Shown: one piece after another, positions 50,638 through 60,780 of the stretch
Numbering within the stretch: position 1 is the first letter of the stretch
How the letters are laid out: each line of letters opens with the position of its first letter
Assembly: GCF_009938165.1 (NCBI RefSeq)
Contig: NZ_AP019649.1
Coordinates: forward strand, 2,542,001-2,606,000
Reading direction: 5' to 3'
Origin: Vibrio taketomensis
GTDB taxonomy: Bacteria > Pseudomonadota > Gammaproteobacteria > Enterobacterales > Vibrionaceae
Length of the DNA stretch: 64,000 bases
Position numbers and translations under genes: made by a program
The notes under the pieces: model-generated
The model's input: only the letters and a program-made list of their open reading frames with translations
Told to the model about the DNA's origin: nothing
The model's database searches: none

Positions 50638-50671
50638 ATCTCTATACTTATTATTCTGCTCTAAACACAAA

Positions 50672-50696
50672 AAAGGCCGCTGTAAAGCGACCTTTC
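50672..50696 (-). terminator. Terminator of tsaD
   Basis: On the minus strand AAAGGTCGC and GCGGCCTTT (50687-50695 and 50672-50680) pair with one G-U, followed by TTTT. The hairpin is almost identical to that after tRNA-Leu at 7.18 kb. Confidence 0.75.
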
Positions 50697-50706
50697 TATA
50701 TAACTA

Positions 50707-51723
50707 TTAAGCAATAGGATCCAATTGATCAATTGGCCAGCGAGGACGAGCTTGTACCGCAAGATCCGCTACTTCGCCATTTTTCAGACGTTGCATACCA
50801 GCGTAGGCGATCATTGCACCATTATCGGTACAGAATTCAGTGCGTGGGTAATACACTTCACCGCCAATTTTCTTCGCCAATTTTTCTAACTCAGCACGAA
50901 GGCGCTTGTTGGCACTTACGCCACCAGCAATAACGATACGTTTGAAACCCGTTTGATCCAATGCTCTCTTACATTTGATCGCTAATGTGGCACATACCGC
51001 TTCTTCAAACGCTAACGCGATATCGGCACGAGTTTGCTCGTCATCACCATTAGCTGCAATCGTATTTGCAGTAAAGGTTTTTAGGCCAGAAAAGCTCATG
51101 TCCAAGCCTGGCACGTTAGTCATTGGGCGCGGGAACTTAAAGCGACCCGGTGTACCTTTTTCTGCCAACTTAGACAGCAGTGGACCACCCGGGTAATCCA
51201 AGCCCATCAATTTCGCCGTTTTATCGAACGCTTCACCCGCCGCATCATCGATCGACTCGCCAAGGATCTTATATTCACCAATGCCTTTTACTTCAACCAT
51301 CATTGAATGACCACCAGAAACCAACACCGCAACAAATGGGAACGGCGGTGGGTTATCTTCTAGCATCGGCGCAAGTAAGTGACCTTCCATATGGTGAACA
51401 GGTACAGCTGGCACACCCCAAGCATAGGCAAGGCTGCGACCAATCGTTGCGCCCACTAATAGCGCGCCAACTAAGCCAGGACCTGCGGTATAGGCAATAC
51501 CATCAATGTCTTTTGGTTCTAAATTTGCATCAGCCATTGCAGCTTTGATCAATGGGATCGTTTTCTTTACGTGATCACGTGAGGCAAGTTCTGGCACTAC
51601 ACCGCCGTAATCAGCATGCAGTTTGATCTGGCTGTAAAGTTGGTGAGAAAGCAGGCCTTTCTCATCGTCATAAATGGCGATGCCTGTCTCATCACAAGAT
51701 GTTTCGATACCGATAATGCGCAT
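50707..51723 (-). CDS. tsaD: tRNA N6-adenosine threonylcarbamoyltransferase TsaD
   Basis: TsaD (Gcp/Kae1), 338 aa. With TsaB, TsaC and TsaE it adds threonylcarbamoyl to A37 of ANN-decoding tRNAs. The iron ligands His111 and His115 lie in [17 protein letters not shown] at the start and the ASKHA-type [13 protein letters not shown] are present. It diverges from the rpsU operon, as in E. coli. Confidence 0.97.
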   Translation of the reverse strand: MRIIGIETSCDETGIAIYDDEKGLLSHQLYSQIKLHADYGGVVPELASRDHVKKTIPLIKAAMADANLEPKDIDGIAYTAGPGLVGALLVGATIGRSLAYAWGVPAVPVHHMEGHLLAPMLEDNPPPFPFVAVLVSGGHSMMVEVKGIGEYKILGESIDDAAGEAFDKTAKLMGLDYPGGPLLSKLAEKGTPGRFKFPRPMTNVPGLDMSFSGLKTFTANTIAANGDDEQTRADIALAFEEAVCATLAIKCKRALDQTGFKRIVIAGGVSANKRLRAELEKLAKKIGGEVYYPRTEFCTDNGAMIAYAGMQRLKNGEVADLAVQARPRWPIDQLDPIA

Positions 51724-52182
51724 GGTCTACTCGGGTGTTTTCTTGATTATTACAAATTGGCGGCAATCTTACCTTGCCTTGCTGTTGCAAACAAATTTTG
51801 TACAAACTTCACTAAAATATATTTACATCTTCCCCACTACAATAATGGAAAAACCGCTATTTTCGCAGCAAAGATAGCCAACTTTTGGTTGCTGTCTGAG
51901 ACAAATTTGTCACAAAAATCGACCCTCTTGTTTTAACCTCTAAGATACTGATTTAAAAACAACAACCAAGCGATCCACACTAAGCCTTACGCAATCTGGC
52001 TTGATGGACTAAACTGCCCCCTTGCATTACATGGGTATATACTCGACAAAGTGCTTTACAAAGCCATAGTGATCGGATTAAAATTCCGCACCATTTTTGA
52101 TCAAGCTGGTTATAGACCGAACAGAGTCGTTCGGACTGTCAATTACCAGCGTTAACGAATTAACCCCCGAGGTGAAAGGCAT
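51724..52182. other. Intergenic region between divergent tsaD and rpsU
   Basis: 459 bases with no supported gene. It must hold both promoters. Close to rpsU, CCGAAC (52117-52122) and GTTCGG (52129-52134) form a small hairpin likely in the rpsU leader. No CTG-N10-CAG LexA box was found, although the E. coli operon has one. Confidence 0.5.
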
Positions 52183-52398
52183 ATGCCAGTAGTTAAAGTA
52201 CGTGAAAACGAACCGTTCGACGTTGCACTACGTCGTTTCAAACGCTCTTGCGAAAAAGCAGGTATCCTTTCTGAAGTGCGTCGTCGTGAGCACTACGAAA
52301 AACCAACTACAGTTCGCAAACGCGCTAAAGCAGCAGCTCAAAAGCGTCACGCTAAGAAGCTAGCTCGCGAAAACGCTCGTCGCGTTCGCCTGTACTAA
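52183..52398 (+). CDS. rpsU: 30S ribosomal protein S21
   Basis: S21, 71 aa, very basic: [20 protein letters not shown] at the start and an Arg/Lys/Ala-rich helix at the end. It helps 30S subunits bind mRNA at initiation. AGGTGAAAGG precedes ATG 52183. First gene of the macromolecular-synthesis operon rpsU - yqeY - dnaG - rpoD. Confidence 0.98.
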
Positions 52399-52423
52399 TA
52401 ACTAAGTCCCACAGGATAAAGTT

Positions 52424-52867
52424 ATGGCTCTGATTGATACTCTCAAAGAAGAGCAAAAATTAGCGATGAAAGCCAAGGACAAATTGCGCCTTGGCACTAT
52501 TCGTTTAGCCTTAGCAGCGATTAAGCAACGTGAAGTTGACGAACAGATCACTCTGAACGAAGACGACATTCTTGCTGTGCTGACCAAAATGGTTAAACAA
52601 CGTCGCGACTCTGTCGCTCAATTCGAATCAGCAGGTCGTCAAGATTTAGCTGATGCGGAAAACGCAGAAATTGCTGTACTTGAAGATTTCATGCCACAAG
52701 CGCTTACCGACGAAGAAGTTGCTCAGCTAATTGAAGCTGCGATGACTGAGTCTGGTGCAGCCGGTATGCAAGATATGGGTAAAGTAATGGCCGTTCTTAA
52801 ACCGCAAATTCAAGGGCGCGCAGATATGGGTAAAGTAAGTGGTTTAGTTCGCGCTAAACTGGCTTAA
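52424..52867 (+). CDS. yqeY: YqeY / GatB-tail domain protein
   Basis: Soluble helical protein of 147 aa related to the C-terminal tRNA-binding domain of GatB (conserved MGKVMAVLKPQIQGRADMGKVS). Function as a stand-alone protein is unclear; tRNA-dependent amidation is suggested by the family. It lies between rpsU and dnaG; E. coli lacks it there, while other gammaproteobacteria have it. A hairpin follows. Confidence 0.9.
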   Translation: MALIDTLKEEQKLAMKAKDKLRLGTIRLALAAIKQREVDEQITLNEDDILAVLTKMVKQRRDSVAQFESAGRQDLADAENAEIAVLEDFMPQALTDEEVAQLIEAAMTESGAAGMQDMGKVMAVLKPQIQGRADMGKVSGLVRAKLA

Positions 52868-52887
52868 TTATCCAACCCTATTGCAGC

Positions 52888-52918
52888 AAGCCGTGCAATC
52901 CTATGGAACGCACGGCTT
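52888..52918 (+). terminator. Internal terminator/attenuator before dnaG
   Basis: AAGCCGTGC (52888-52896) pairs perfectly with GCACGGCTT (52910-52918) across a 13-base loop, followed by GTTTGT. A partial terminator here would keep dnaG expression below rpsU, as described for E. coli. Confidence 0.65.
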
Positions 52919-53004
52919 GTTTGTATCTGGATAACGGAATTTCCATGGCAGCACACTGTCATATATAGTTATCCCACCCACTATTTTCTTTTTTGTTAGG
53001 TTTT

Positions 53005-54768
53005 ATGGCTGGACACATCCCTCGTAGTTTTATTGATGACCTGCTAGCTCGACTTGATATCGTCGATATCATTGACGCACGGGTAAAACTTAAGAAAAAA
53101 GGCAAGAACTACGGCGCTTGTTGCCCTTTCCACAACGAAAAGACCCCATCCTTTAGCGTTAGCCAAGAGAAGCAGTTCTATCACTGTTTTGGCTGTGGCG
53201 CGCACGGTAATGCCATCGACTTTATGATGGAATATGAACGTCTTGAATTCGTTGAAGCAATTGAAGAGCTCGCCTCATTCTTGGGTTTAGATGTTCCTCG
53301 AGAACAGCGCCAAGGTGGCAACTTCCGCAATGATCAACCACATGCCAATAGCGATCAAAAACGCAGCTTATATGATCTTATGGCGAGTATTGGTCAGTTC
53401 TATCGCCAACAGCTTAAGCAACCAAGCAGTAAAGTAGCGATTCAATATCTTAAAGATCGTGGCTTATCTGGTGAGATCGTACAGAAGTTCGGCATTGGTT
53501 ATGTTGCCGACGAATGGGATTTAGTGCGCAAGAATTTTGGACAGCACAACGATGCCCAAGAGATGCTAGTCACTGGCGGGATGTTGATCGAAAACGACAA
53601 CGGTAACCGTTATGATCGCTTCCGTGGTCGTGTGATGTTCCCTATTCGCGACCGTCGTGGCCGTGTAATTGGTTTTGGTGGTCGTGTTATTGGCGAAGGA
53701 ACACCGAAGTACCTTAACTCACCAGAAACCCCTATTTTTCATAAAGGCAAAGAGCTTTACGGCCTTTACGAAGTATTGCAAGCGTACCGTGAACCTCCTC
53801 GAATCCTAGTCGTAGAAGGCTATATGGACGTGGTGGCATTAGCGCAATATGGTGTTGATTACTCGGTGGCTTCACTGGGTACGTCAACGACCGGTGATCA
53901 TCTGCAAGTGCTGTTTCGCCAAACCAGTACTGTTGTCTGTTGTTACGATGGTGACCGCGCAGGTAGAGAGGCAGCTTGGCGAGCAATGGAAAATGCGCTG
54001 CCGTATTTGACCGATGGTCGCCAATTGAAGTTTATGTTCTTACCTGATGGTGAAGATCCGGACTCTTATATTCGTCAACACGGCAAACAAGCTTTTGAAC
54101 AACAAGTCGAGACCTCCATGCCTTTGTCTGACTTTATGTTCAGTTCGCTAATGCAACAAGTCGATGTATCAAATAAAGAAGGGATGGCGAAACTGACCAG
54201 TCTCGCTCTACCGCTGATCGATAAAGTGCCCGGTGGTACCCTGCGCTTGTATTTACGAGACCTACTCGGTAAACGCTTGGGTTTGATGGATGATCGTCAA
54301 CTTGAGCAACTTATCAGTAAAGAAGGTAAGAAAGAAACTAGAGCTTTGCCGCATCAAGAGATCAAACGTACTCCAATGCGTGAAGTTATTGCTTTGCTTA
54401 TTCAAAATCCGAGCTATGCTGATATGGTACCGGATCTAAGTAGTGTGAAGAATCTAACAGTTCCGGGGCTAAGTTTATTGCTTGAAGTGCTTGAATATTG
54501 TCAACAGCATCCCCATATCACTACAGGTCAATTATTAGAGCAGTGGCGAAATAGCAATCAGTCCGCTCTAATGTCACGTCTCGCGGGATGGGAAATTCCC
54601 CTCGATGACGACAATGAAATGGATATATTTTTAGACTCACTGGACCGAATTCTGTCTCAGTGCGTTGAGAAACAAATTGAAAATCTGCAGGCCAAAGAAA
54701 GAAGCATCGGCTTATCAGCCGACGAAAAAAGGGAGCTCCTAGCCTTAATGCTAGATTTGAAAGCGTAA
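53005..54768 (+). CDS. dnaG: DNA primase DnaG
   Basis: DnaG, 587 aa, makes RNA primers at the fork. The N-terminal zinc site is Cys40, His43, Cys61 and Cys64 in CCPFHNEKTPSFSVS ... CFGCGAHGN. The TOPRIM core holds VVEGYMDVVAL and CYDGDRAGREAAWRA. The C-terminal part binds DnaB. I start at ATG 53005 (MAGHIPRSF), not at the open frame from 52993. It lies between yqeY and rpoD. Confidence 0.97.
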   Translation: MAGHIPRSFIDDLLARLDIVDIIDARVKLKKKGKNYGACCPFHNEKTPSFSVSQEKQFYHCFGCGAHGNAIDFMMEYERLEFVEAIEELASFLGLDVPREQRQGGNFRNDQPHANSDQKRSLYDLMASIGQFYRQQLKQPSSKVAIQYLKDRGLSGEIVQKFGIGYVADEWDLVRKNFGQHNDAQEMLVTGGMLIENDNGNRYDRFRGRVMFPIRDRRGRVIGFGGRVIGEGTPKYLNSPETPIFHKGKELYGLYEVLQAYREPPRILVVEGYMDVVALAQYGVDYSVASLGTSTTGDHLQVLFRQTSTVVCCYDGDRAGREAAWRAMENALPYLTDGRQLKFMFLPDGEDPDSYIRQHGKQAFEQQVETSMPLSDFMFSSLMQQVDVSNKEGMAKLTSLALPLIDKVPGGTLRLYLRDLLGKRLGLMDDRQLEQLISKEGKKETRALPHQEIKRTPMREVIALLIQNPSYADMVPDLSSVKNLTVPGLSLLLEVLEYCQQHPHITTGQLLEQWRNSNQSALMSRLAGWEIPLDDDNEMDIFLDSLDRILSQCVEKQIENLQAKERSIGLSADEKRELLALMLDLKA

Positions 54769-54866
54769 CCCTGTTTGTATAGGCAGCAATCAATTAATTT
54801 GTTAACATGTATGGTTTGCATATCGCATACTAATTCCTTCACCAAATACTAAGTTGGATACCGTCT

Positions 54867-56729
54867 ATGGATCAAAATCCGCAGTCACAGCTGAAACAAC
54901 TTGTCATCAAAGGCAAGGAGCAAGGCTATCTGACCTACGCAGAAGTTAACGACCACTTGCCAGCAGAAATCGTAGATTCTGAGCAGGTTGAAGACATCAT
55001 TCAAATGATTAACGACATGGGTATCCGAGTGGTGGAAACTGCTCCGGACGCTGATGATCTTGCTCTAAATGATGATGACACAATTACCGATGAAGACGCA
55101 GCAGAAGCTGCGGCAGCTGCACTTTCAAGCGTAGAAAGTGAAATCGGTCGAACTACTGACCCAGTACGTATGTACATGCGTGAAATGGGTACGGTTGAGC
55201 TACTGACTCGCGAAGGCGAAATCGACATCGCGAAGCGTATCGAAGATGGTATCAACCAAGTTCAAAATGCTGTTGCAGAATACCCTGGCACTATTCCATA
55301 CATTCTTGAGCAATTTGATAAGATTCAAGCGGAAGAACTTCGCCTGACTGATCTTATCACTGGCTTTGTTGATCCAGACGCAGAAGAAACGACTGCGCCA
55401 ACCGCTACTCACATCGGTTCTGAATTGGAAGAATCTGATCTAGAAGACGAAGATGACGATCTAGATGATGATGACGAAGATGGCGATGATGACGCAGAAG
55501 AAACGGAAGAAGATACTGGTATCGATCCTGAAGTAGCGCTAGAGAAATTCACTTCACTACGCAATACTTTCCAGAACTACCAGCTAGCGGTAAATGAACA
55601 CGGTCAAGAAAGCCCGAAAGCACAAGTTGCTCACGAGCTAGTGCTAGACGTATTCAAAGAGTTCCGTCTAACGCCTAAGCAGTTCGACTACCTAGTAGAA
55701 GAACTACGCACTTCTATGGAGCGTGTACGTACTCAAGAACGCCTGATCATGAAGGCAACTGTTGAATACGGTAAAATGCCTAAGAAGTCATTCATTACTC
55801 TATTCACTGGTAATGAATCAACGGAAGCATGGTTAGACGAAATCCTAGCATCTGACAAGCCATACGCTGACAAGATCAAGCTAAGTGAAGAAGACATTCG
55901 TCGTTCTATCACTAAGCTTCGCATGATCGAAGAAGAAACGTCACTAACGGTTCAAAGCATCAAAGAAATCAGCCGTCGCATGTCTATTGGTGAAGCAAAA
56001 GCTCGCCGTGCGAAGAAAGAGATGGTTGAAGCGAACTTACGTCTTGTTATCTCGATTGCGAAGAAATACACCAACCGTGGTCTACAGTTCTTGGATCTGA
56101 TCCAAGAAGGTAACATCGGTCTAATGAAAGCGGTTGATAAGTTTGAATACCGTCGTGGTTACAAATTCTCAACTTACGCGACTTGGTGGATTCGTCAGGC
56201 GATCACTCGTTCTATCGCAGACCAAGCACGTACGATCCGTATTCCGGTGCACATGATCGAAACGATCAACAAGCTAAACCGTATCTCTCGTCAAATGCTG
56301 CAAGAGATGGGTCGTGAGCCATTACCGGAAGAATTGGCAGAGCGTATGCAGATGCCAGAAGATAAGATCCGTAAAGTACTGAAGATCGCTAAAGAGCCAA
56401 TCTCAATGGAGACACCAATCGGTGACGACGAAGATTCGCATCTAGGTGACTTTATCGAGGATACCACTCTAGAACTACCACTAGACTCAGCAACAGCTAC
56501 AAGCTTAAAAGCTGCGACTAAAGACGTTCTAGCGGGTCTAACGCCTCGTGAAGCGAAAGTACTGCGCATGCGCTTTGGTATCGACATGAACACTGACCAC
56601 ACTCTAGAAGAAGTGGGTAAGCAGTTCGACGTTACTCGTGAACGTATCCGTCAGATCGAAGCGAAAGCACTACGTAAACTACGTCACCCAAGCCGTTCAG
56701 AAACTCTGCGCAGCTTCCTTGACGAGTAA
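54867..56729 (+). CDS. rpoD: RNA polymerase primary sigma factor RpoD (sigma-70)
   Basis: Housekeeping sigma factor, 620 aa. Region 1.1 at the N-terminus, then region 1.2, a long very acidic non-conserved region (about 180-222, mostly Glu and Asp), region 2 ([30 protein letters not shown]), region 3 and region 4 ([26 protein letters not shown]). It follows dnaG by 98 bases, where a separate promoter is possible, and ends at a 13-bp terminator. Confidence 0.98.
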   Translation: MDQNPQSQLKQLVIKGKEQGYLTYAEVNDHLPAEIVDSEQVEDIIQMINDMGIRVVETAPDADDLALNDDDTITDEDAAEAAAAALSSVESEIGRTTDPVRMYMREMGTVELLTREGEIDIAKRIEDGINQVQNAVAEYPGTIPYILEQFDKIQAEELRLTDLITGFVDPDAEETTAPTATHIGSELEESDLEDEDDDLDDDDEDGDDDAEETEEDTGIDPEVALEKFTSLRNTFQNYQLAVNEHGQESPKAQVAHELVLDVFKEFRLTPKQFDYLVEELRTSMERVRTQERLIMKATVEYGKMPKKSFITLFTGNESTEAWLDEILASDKPYADKIKLSEEDIRRSITKLRMIEEETSLTVQSIKEISRRMSIGEAKARRAKKEMVEANLRLVISIAKKYTNRGLQFLDLIQEGNIGLMKAVDKFEYRRGYKFSTYATWWIRQAITRSIADQARTIRIPVHMIETINKLNRISRQMLQEMGREPLPEELAERMQMPEDKIRKVLKIAKEPISMETPIGDDEDSHLGDFIEDTTLELPLDSATATSLKAATKDVLAGLTPREAKVLRMRFGIDMNTDHTLEEVGKQFDVTRERIRQIEAKALRKLRHPSRSETLRSFLDE

Positions 56730-56746
56730 TCTCGTAGAGATGAATT

Positions 56747-56776
56747 AAAAAAGGTGAGCACTAGCTCACCTTTTTT
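56747..56776 (+). terminator. Terminator of rpoD
   Basis: AAAAAAGGTGAGC (56747-56759) pairs perfectly with GCTCACCTTTTTT (56764-56776) around ACTA. Confidence 0.92.
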
Positions 56777-56831
56777 GTATCTATTCGGTTTAACTGAATA
56801 AAAACTAAACGGAATTACCCCGTATAGTGGC

Positions 56832-56860
56832 TAGACACCCCTACCGGCATCCCCTATAAT
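56832..56860 (+). promoter_or_regulatory. Promoter of tRNA-Ile2
   Basis: TAGACA (56832-56837) and a perfect TATAAT (56855-56860) are 17 bases apart, 14 bases before the tRNA. Confidence 0.75.
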
Positions 56861-56874
56861 CGTTCACCTAATTT

Positions 56875-56950
56875 GGCCCCTTAGCTCAGTGGTTAGAGCA
56901 GTCGACTCATAATCGATTGGTCCCCAGTTCAAGTCTGGGAGGGGCCACCA
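56875..56950 (+). tRNA. ileX: tRNA-Ile2 (CAT, lysidine-modified)
   Basis: 76 bases with CCA. Acceptor GGCCCCT/AGGGGCC. The anticodon loop CTCATAA reads CAT, but the body (GGCCCCTTAGCTCAGTGGTTAGAGC) matches E. coli ileX, not a methionine tRNA. TilS would change the C to lysidine so it reads AUA as Ile. It sits after rpoD with its own promoter and terminator. Confidence 0.9.
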
Positions 56951-56958
56951 ATTTCGAG

Positions 56959-56989
56959 AGCCTGATGAAGTAATTCATCGGGCTTTTTT
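56959..56989 (+). terminator. Terminator of tRNA-Ile2
   Basis: AGCCTGATGAA (56959-56969) pairs with TTCATCGGGCT (56974-56984) with one wobble, followed by a T-run. Confidence 0.88.
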
Positions 56990-57063
56990 GTGCCTACAGC
57001 AAATAATCCCTACAAATAATGGGACTAATAAACTGAGGTGTCGAATTCTATTCGGCCAATGAA

Positions 57064-58206
57064 ATGGACAGAAGCGCAACCCTTATGCCTGATAGTGAAA
57101 TCGTCGTTTTTCCTTGGAACACAAATTTTGAAACCGGAATTGCAAGTATTGATCAGCAGCACCTACAGCTGTTCAAACTAGTGAATAAACTTGCCAACGC
57201 CTTAGTTCATGAAAACCGAATAGAGATATCTGAAATATTTGAACAGCTCGCAGACTACGCCAGCTACCACTTTACGGAAGAAGAAAGAGTTTGGTCGGAA
57301 TACTTTCAGCAAGACGATTGGATGCTCTCTCATGCCCGCACCCACCATAGTTTTCTCCCCGATATTCTTGCTATTCAAAAAGAATCACTCAATTCAGATT
57401 GGCGAGATACGATTGAGAAAGTGCTTCAGTTTCTGGTTCGTTGGTTAGCGTTGCATATTCTCGAAGACGATAAAAAAATGAGTCTGGTAGTAAGAGAACT
57501 CCAAGCAGGGCTCTCTTTGAGCGAAGCAAAACAAATCGCTAAGAAAAAAATGCGTGGTTCCGTTGGGGTGTTAATCGACACAGTACTCACCATGTATGAA
57601 GAGCTCTCTTCACATGCCATCGAGTTAATTCGAGAAAAGCACCGCCGTATTGTCGCTGAACGTGAATTACTCGCCCTCAATCAGCAGCTACAACAACTTG
57701 CTATCACTGACGAACTCTGCGGCCTATACAATCGTCGCCATTTTATGCAAGTCATCCCCAATCACATCGAACAAGCTTATCGCAGCCAAACTCCCCTATG
57801 CTTTGTCTCACTCGATTTAGACCACTTCAAAACGCTCAATGACTCTTTAGGGCATATTCAAGGCGATAATGCCATTCAGCAAGTCGGTATCACATTACAA
57901 CGTTTATTCTGTCAGGAAGGGCAATTTATCTTCCGTATGGGAGGCGAAGAGTTTCTTCTTGTCGCAACCAGCACCTCGATAGAACAAGCTCAGCAATTTG
58001 CTGAATCAATCCGCTCAAGCATTGCCTGTATTAAACTTAACAATGATAAAAAAAACCTCAGTCATCAATTGACTTGTTCCGTTGGGGTATTTTGTCATAC
58101 TCCGCAGTTCAACGATGATTTCCTCTACTTCTTAGAAAGAGCTGACCACGCACTCTATCAAGCAAAAAATAGCGGACGTAATCGAGTGGTGTTTGCTAAC
58201 TCATGA
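57064..58206 (+). CDS. Bacteriohemerythrin-GGEEF diguanylate cyclase
   Basis: Fusion protein of 380 aa with no signal peptide or membrane segment. The N-terminal hemerythrin domain (about 15-140) keeps all expected di-iron ligands: His33, His69, Glu73, His90, His94, His131 and Asp136. A helical linker (about 150-220) leads to a GGDEF domain with DELCGLYNRRHF, DLDHFKTLNDSLGH and the active motif GGEEF at 293-297. The RxxD product-inhibition site is absent (QEGQ at that position). It should make c-di-GMP in response to oxygen or redox state, as shown for related Vibrio Bhr-DGC proteins. It is a single gene converging on a purine permease. Confidence 0.9.
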   Translation: MDRSATLMPDSEIVVFPWNTNFETGIASIDQQHLQLFKLVNKLANALVHENRIEISEIFEQLADYASYHFTEEERVWSEYFQQDDWMLSHARTHHSFLPDILAIQKESLNSDWRDTIEKVLQFLVRWLALHILEDDKKMSLVVRELQAGLSLSEAKQIAKKKMRGSVGVLIDTVLTMYEELSSHAIELIREKHRRIVAERELLALNQQLQQLAITDELCGLYNRRHFMQVIPNHIEQAYRSQTPLCFVSLDLDHFKTLNDSLGHIQGDNAIQQVGITLQRLFCQEGQFIFRMGGEEFLLVATSTSIEQAQQFAESIRSSIACIKLNNDKKNLSHQLTCSVGVFCHTPQFNDDFLYFLERADHALYQAKNSGRNRVVFANS

Positions 58207-58209
58207 TAA

Positions 58210-58243
58210 AAAAAATGGCTAACCTTAAAGTTAGCCATTTTTT
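58210..58243. terminator. Bidirectional terminator between the Bhr-GGEEF gene and the purine permease
   Basis: AAAAAATGGCTAAC (58210-58223) pairs perfectly with GTTAGCCATTTTTT (58230-58243), a 14-bp stem between convergent genes. Confidence 0.9.
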
Positions 58244-58260
58244 CAATTCAAACAGTTGGA

Positions 58261-59643
58261 TTAAATTGCCCAACCACCAGCGTAAAACGCAACTAAGACT
58301 GCGGTTAACAGCACAATTCCAAAGCTCAGTTTCTTATACTCGCCAGAGATCACTCGGCCAACAACCAAGCACAAGAAGCCCAGCATAATACCTGTCACGA
58401 TATTCGCGGTGAGTACAATGAATACCGCACACATTAAGCCTGACAGCGCATCAATCGAGTCTGAGAAATCCAGTTTGCTCACGTTGCTTAGCATTAATAA
58501 ACCTACGTACATCAATGCAGGCGCAGTCGCATAACTAGGAACTAGGTAACTGATTGGTGAGATAAATAGCACCAACAAGAATAGCAAACCGACTACAACT
58601 GCAGTTAAGCCTGTTTTACCGCCCGCCGCCGTGCCCGCTGCTGATTCGATATAAACCGCAGCTGGAGAACCACCAACAAAACCAGAAACAATACTACTCA
58701 CAGAGTCTGACGTCAGCGCCTTACCACCATCGATGATATTGCCATCTTTATCCAAAAGATTGGCTTGGCCAGCTACCGCACGGATAGTACCTGTCGCATC
58801 AAAAATGGCCGTCATCACCAACGCTAATACGCTTGGTAGTACTAATGGACTGAATGCACCCATAATATCCATAGTGCCAAACAAAGAATGTTCACCGCCA
58901 AATGATGGCATGGCAAAGAAACCTTGATATTGCACATTTGGATCAAAGATAAGACCTAGAACCGAAATGGCGATAATCACGAGTAGGATACCGCCAGGCA
59001 CGCGACGCTTTTCCAAGCCAAAAATCGCGGCTAAGCCCAAGACAGACATCAATACTGGGAATGATGTGAAATCACCAAATTTAACCGGTAAGCCTTCTGC
59101 AGGGTTCTTTTCAACTAGGCCAACACCTGTAGCGGCAATCAACAGCAAAAACAGACCAATACCAATGCCAGTGCCATGAGCAATACCTGTCGGTAGATGA
59201 GTAAGAATCCATTGACGCAGACCAGTAACGGTAATGGCAGTAAACACCACACCCATCAAGAATACTGCGCCTAACGCAACTGGAATTGATACACCTTGTC
59301 CAAGCACCAAACTAAATGCAGTAAACGCAGTGAGAGAAATGGCACAACCAATCGCCATCGGCAAGTTTGCCCATAAGCCCATCAATAGAGAACCAAATGC
59401 CGCCACCAAACAGGTCGCAATAAATACCGCACCTTGATCAAATCCAGCAGCCCCTAACATACTCGGTACAACAATGACTGAATAAACCATCGCAAGAAAC
59501 GTTGTTAGACCAGCCAATACCTCTTGGCGAATATTGCTACCACGTTGAGCAATTAAGAAGTACTTATCGAGTTTGCCACTCAAAGAAGCACATGAGGAAG
59601 AGTTCTCAGCTTGATGCGCTTGAGATGGAGTCTTGTCAGACAT
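58261..59643 (-). CDS. NCS2-family purine permease (AzgA-like; adenine/guanine/hypoxanthine)
   Basis: Inner-membrane transporter of 460 aa with about 12-14 hydrophobic segments. The sequence resembles bacterial AzgA/PurP/GhxP permeases: [17 protein letters not shown], the [19 protein letters not shown] stretch, [19 protein letters not shown], and [22 protein letters not shown]. It would bring in purine bases by proton symport. A PurR-like box and promoter lie about 170-230 bases upstream. Exact base preference cannot be told. Confidence 0.88.
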   Translation of the reverse strand: MSDKTPSQAHQAENSSSCASLSGKLDKYFLIAQRGSNIRQEVLAGLTTFLAMVYSVIVVPSMLGAAGFDQGAVFIATCLVAAFGSLLMGLWANLPMAIGCAISLTAFTAFSLVLGQGVSIPVALGAVFLMGVVFTAITVTGLRQWILTHLPTGIAHGTGIGIGLFLLLIAATGVGLVEKNPAEGLPVKFGDFTSFPVLMSVLGLAAIFGLEKRRVPGGILLVIIAISVLGLIFDPNVQYQGFFAMPSFGGEHSLFGTMDIMGAFSPLVLPSVLALVMTAIFDATGTIRAVAGQANLLDKDGNIIDGGKALTSDSVSSIVSGFVGGSPAAVYIESAAGTAAGGKTGLTAVVVGLLFLLVLFISPISYLVPSYATAPALMYVGLLMLSNVSKLDFSDSIDALSGLMCAVFIVLTANIVTGIMLGFLCLVVGRVISGEYKKLSFGIVLLTAVLVAFYAGGWAI

Positions 59644-60067
59644 GGGGATTCCTATTTAGTTTGCAACAGCATACCTCATAACGTTCTGGCAGCAGATTTG
59701 CTCATATCAATGAACTCGTTTTGCCACAACGCTTGGTTAATACCGAGTTTGTTTAGCAGTTAAATCTGGTTAAACAGCAAAATACAAAATTGCGAGTGCT
59801 GTTTAGAGGCGAGAAAGTACTCTTTCTTTATCACAATGACAAGTGATTTAACCCTTTACCGCAAACGTTATCGTCACCAAGTTAGATTACGTTTTTAAGA
59901 AGAAAATAAAGGTTACGAATTTTCAATATCTAACCGATATAACGATACCAACAGAGTGTGAAAAGATAGATAAATTAATCTGACAAGCTACAATGCGCGT
60001 AACGCTTATTCTGCTCACTCGCTCTTAACCACTCGTGGTTATGACCGCTATTTATCAGGACATCATC
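59644..60067. other. Intergenic region upstream of the purine permease
   Basis: 424 bases without a supported gene. It contains the permease promoter and PurR-like site on the minus strand and a presumed promoter for the rightward hypothetical gene. No purine riboswitch core was seen. Confidence 0.5.
59814..59874 (-). promoter_or_regulatory. Purine permease promoter with PurR-like box
   Basis: On the minus strand TTGTCA (59837-59842) and TACTTT (59814-59819) are 17 bases apart. Just upstream, CCGCAAACGTTATCGT (59859-59874) matches most of the PurR consensus ACGCAAACGTTTGCGT. Purine-repressed transcription of the permease is inferred. Confidence 0.5.
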
Positions 60068-60511
60068 ATGTCACGTGACTATACCATTGACTGCTTAGCC
60101 AGCACGCCCACTCACGAACTAGAAGAACTGAGCCAACGCCTCATTCAACGTTTAGTGCCTGAAGACTACATGAGTGAACTTTTCACCTTTGATAGTGAAG
60201 AAACAGACTCAGAGGACAAACTGCAAGAGGCTCAGCTTGATGCCATGTTGCGCCTTAATGCTATTGCACTTAGCCAGCTCCCGGCACTCTTTGCGGATTC
60301 AGAAAATAGCGCGCAAAACATTCTGCGCATGCAGCGTTTACTGCTGTGGCACTTCTATGCCGTATCGTTTCGTCTAACCCAAGCAATATCACTTGAAGAG
60401 CACTGCCGTCACGTAGAAACCCTACTTCAACAAAGCCCAGAGAACACTCTCGAATGGCTAACAACTCTCACTGACCTACTACGTCAATACGCACAAATTG
60501 CCCAAGCATAA
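60068..60511 (+). CDS. Hypothetical protein
   Basis: I do not recognise this 147-aa protein. It is predicted soluble and largely helical, with an acidic stretch (FDSEETDSEDKLQEAQL, about 41-57) and a Leu-rich second half. There is no signal peptide, membrane segment or cysteine-rich site; the single Cys-His pair in EEHCRHVETL is not a clear motif. I start at ATG 60068 with AGGA eight bases upstream, not at the earlier codons from 60035. It stands alone; a hairpin with no T-run (60518-60543) follows. Confidence 0.7.
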   Translation: MSRDYTIDCLASTPTHELEELSQRLIQRLVPEDYMSELFTFDSEETDSEDKLQEAQLDAMLRLNAIALSQLPALFADSENSAQNILRMQRLLLWHFYAVSFRLTQAISLEEHCRHVETLLQQSPENTLEWLTTLTDLLRQYAQIAQA

Positions 60512-60517
60512 TTTATT

Positions 60518-60543
60518 CATCGCTCATAGCAATGTGAGCGATG
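60518..60543 (+). terminator. Hairpin after the hypothetical gene
   Basis: CATCGCTCA (60518-60526) pairs perfectly with TGAGCGATG (60535-60543) around an 8-base loop. No T-run follows, so termination is uncertain. Confidence 0.4.
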
Positions 60544-60780
60544 CACTTCCAGCTTGAGATATCATTCTTTCCTATCTCCTTCGCTTGCTCACTTCTCTAC
60601 CTACGCTAACAACATCATCGGGTGAACCTTTAACTTTGCCGCCGATTCGAGGTCATATTCAATCGATAAAAACGGGTTTTATTGTTGCCAAATAGTCCGT
60701 TGTAGTGAGTAAAAACAGGCGTAGATTTAAAGACATGGACAGACACATTACATTTAAACGCTGTCTATTAAGGAAAAAGT

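Noticed and set aside
51724..52182. LexA box before rpsU
   Set aside because: No CTG-N10-CAG site seen, although the E. coli operon has one.
59644..60034. Purine riboswitch before the permease
   Set aside because: The conserved core and loop motifs are not found on the minus strand; a PurR-like box is the better explanation.
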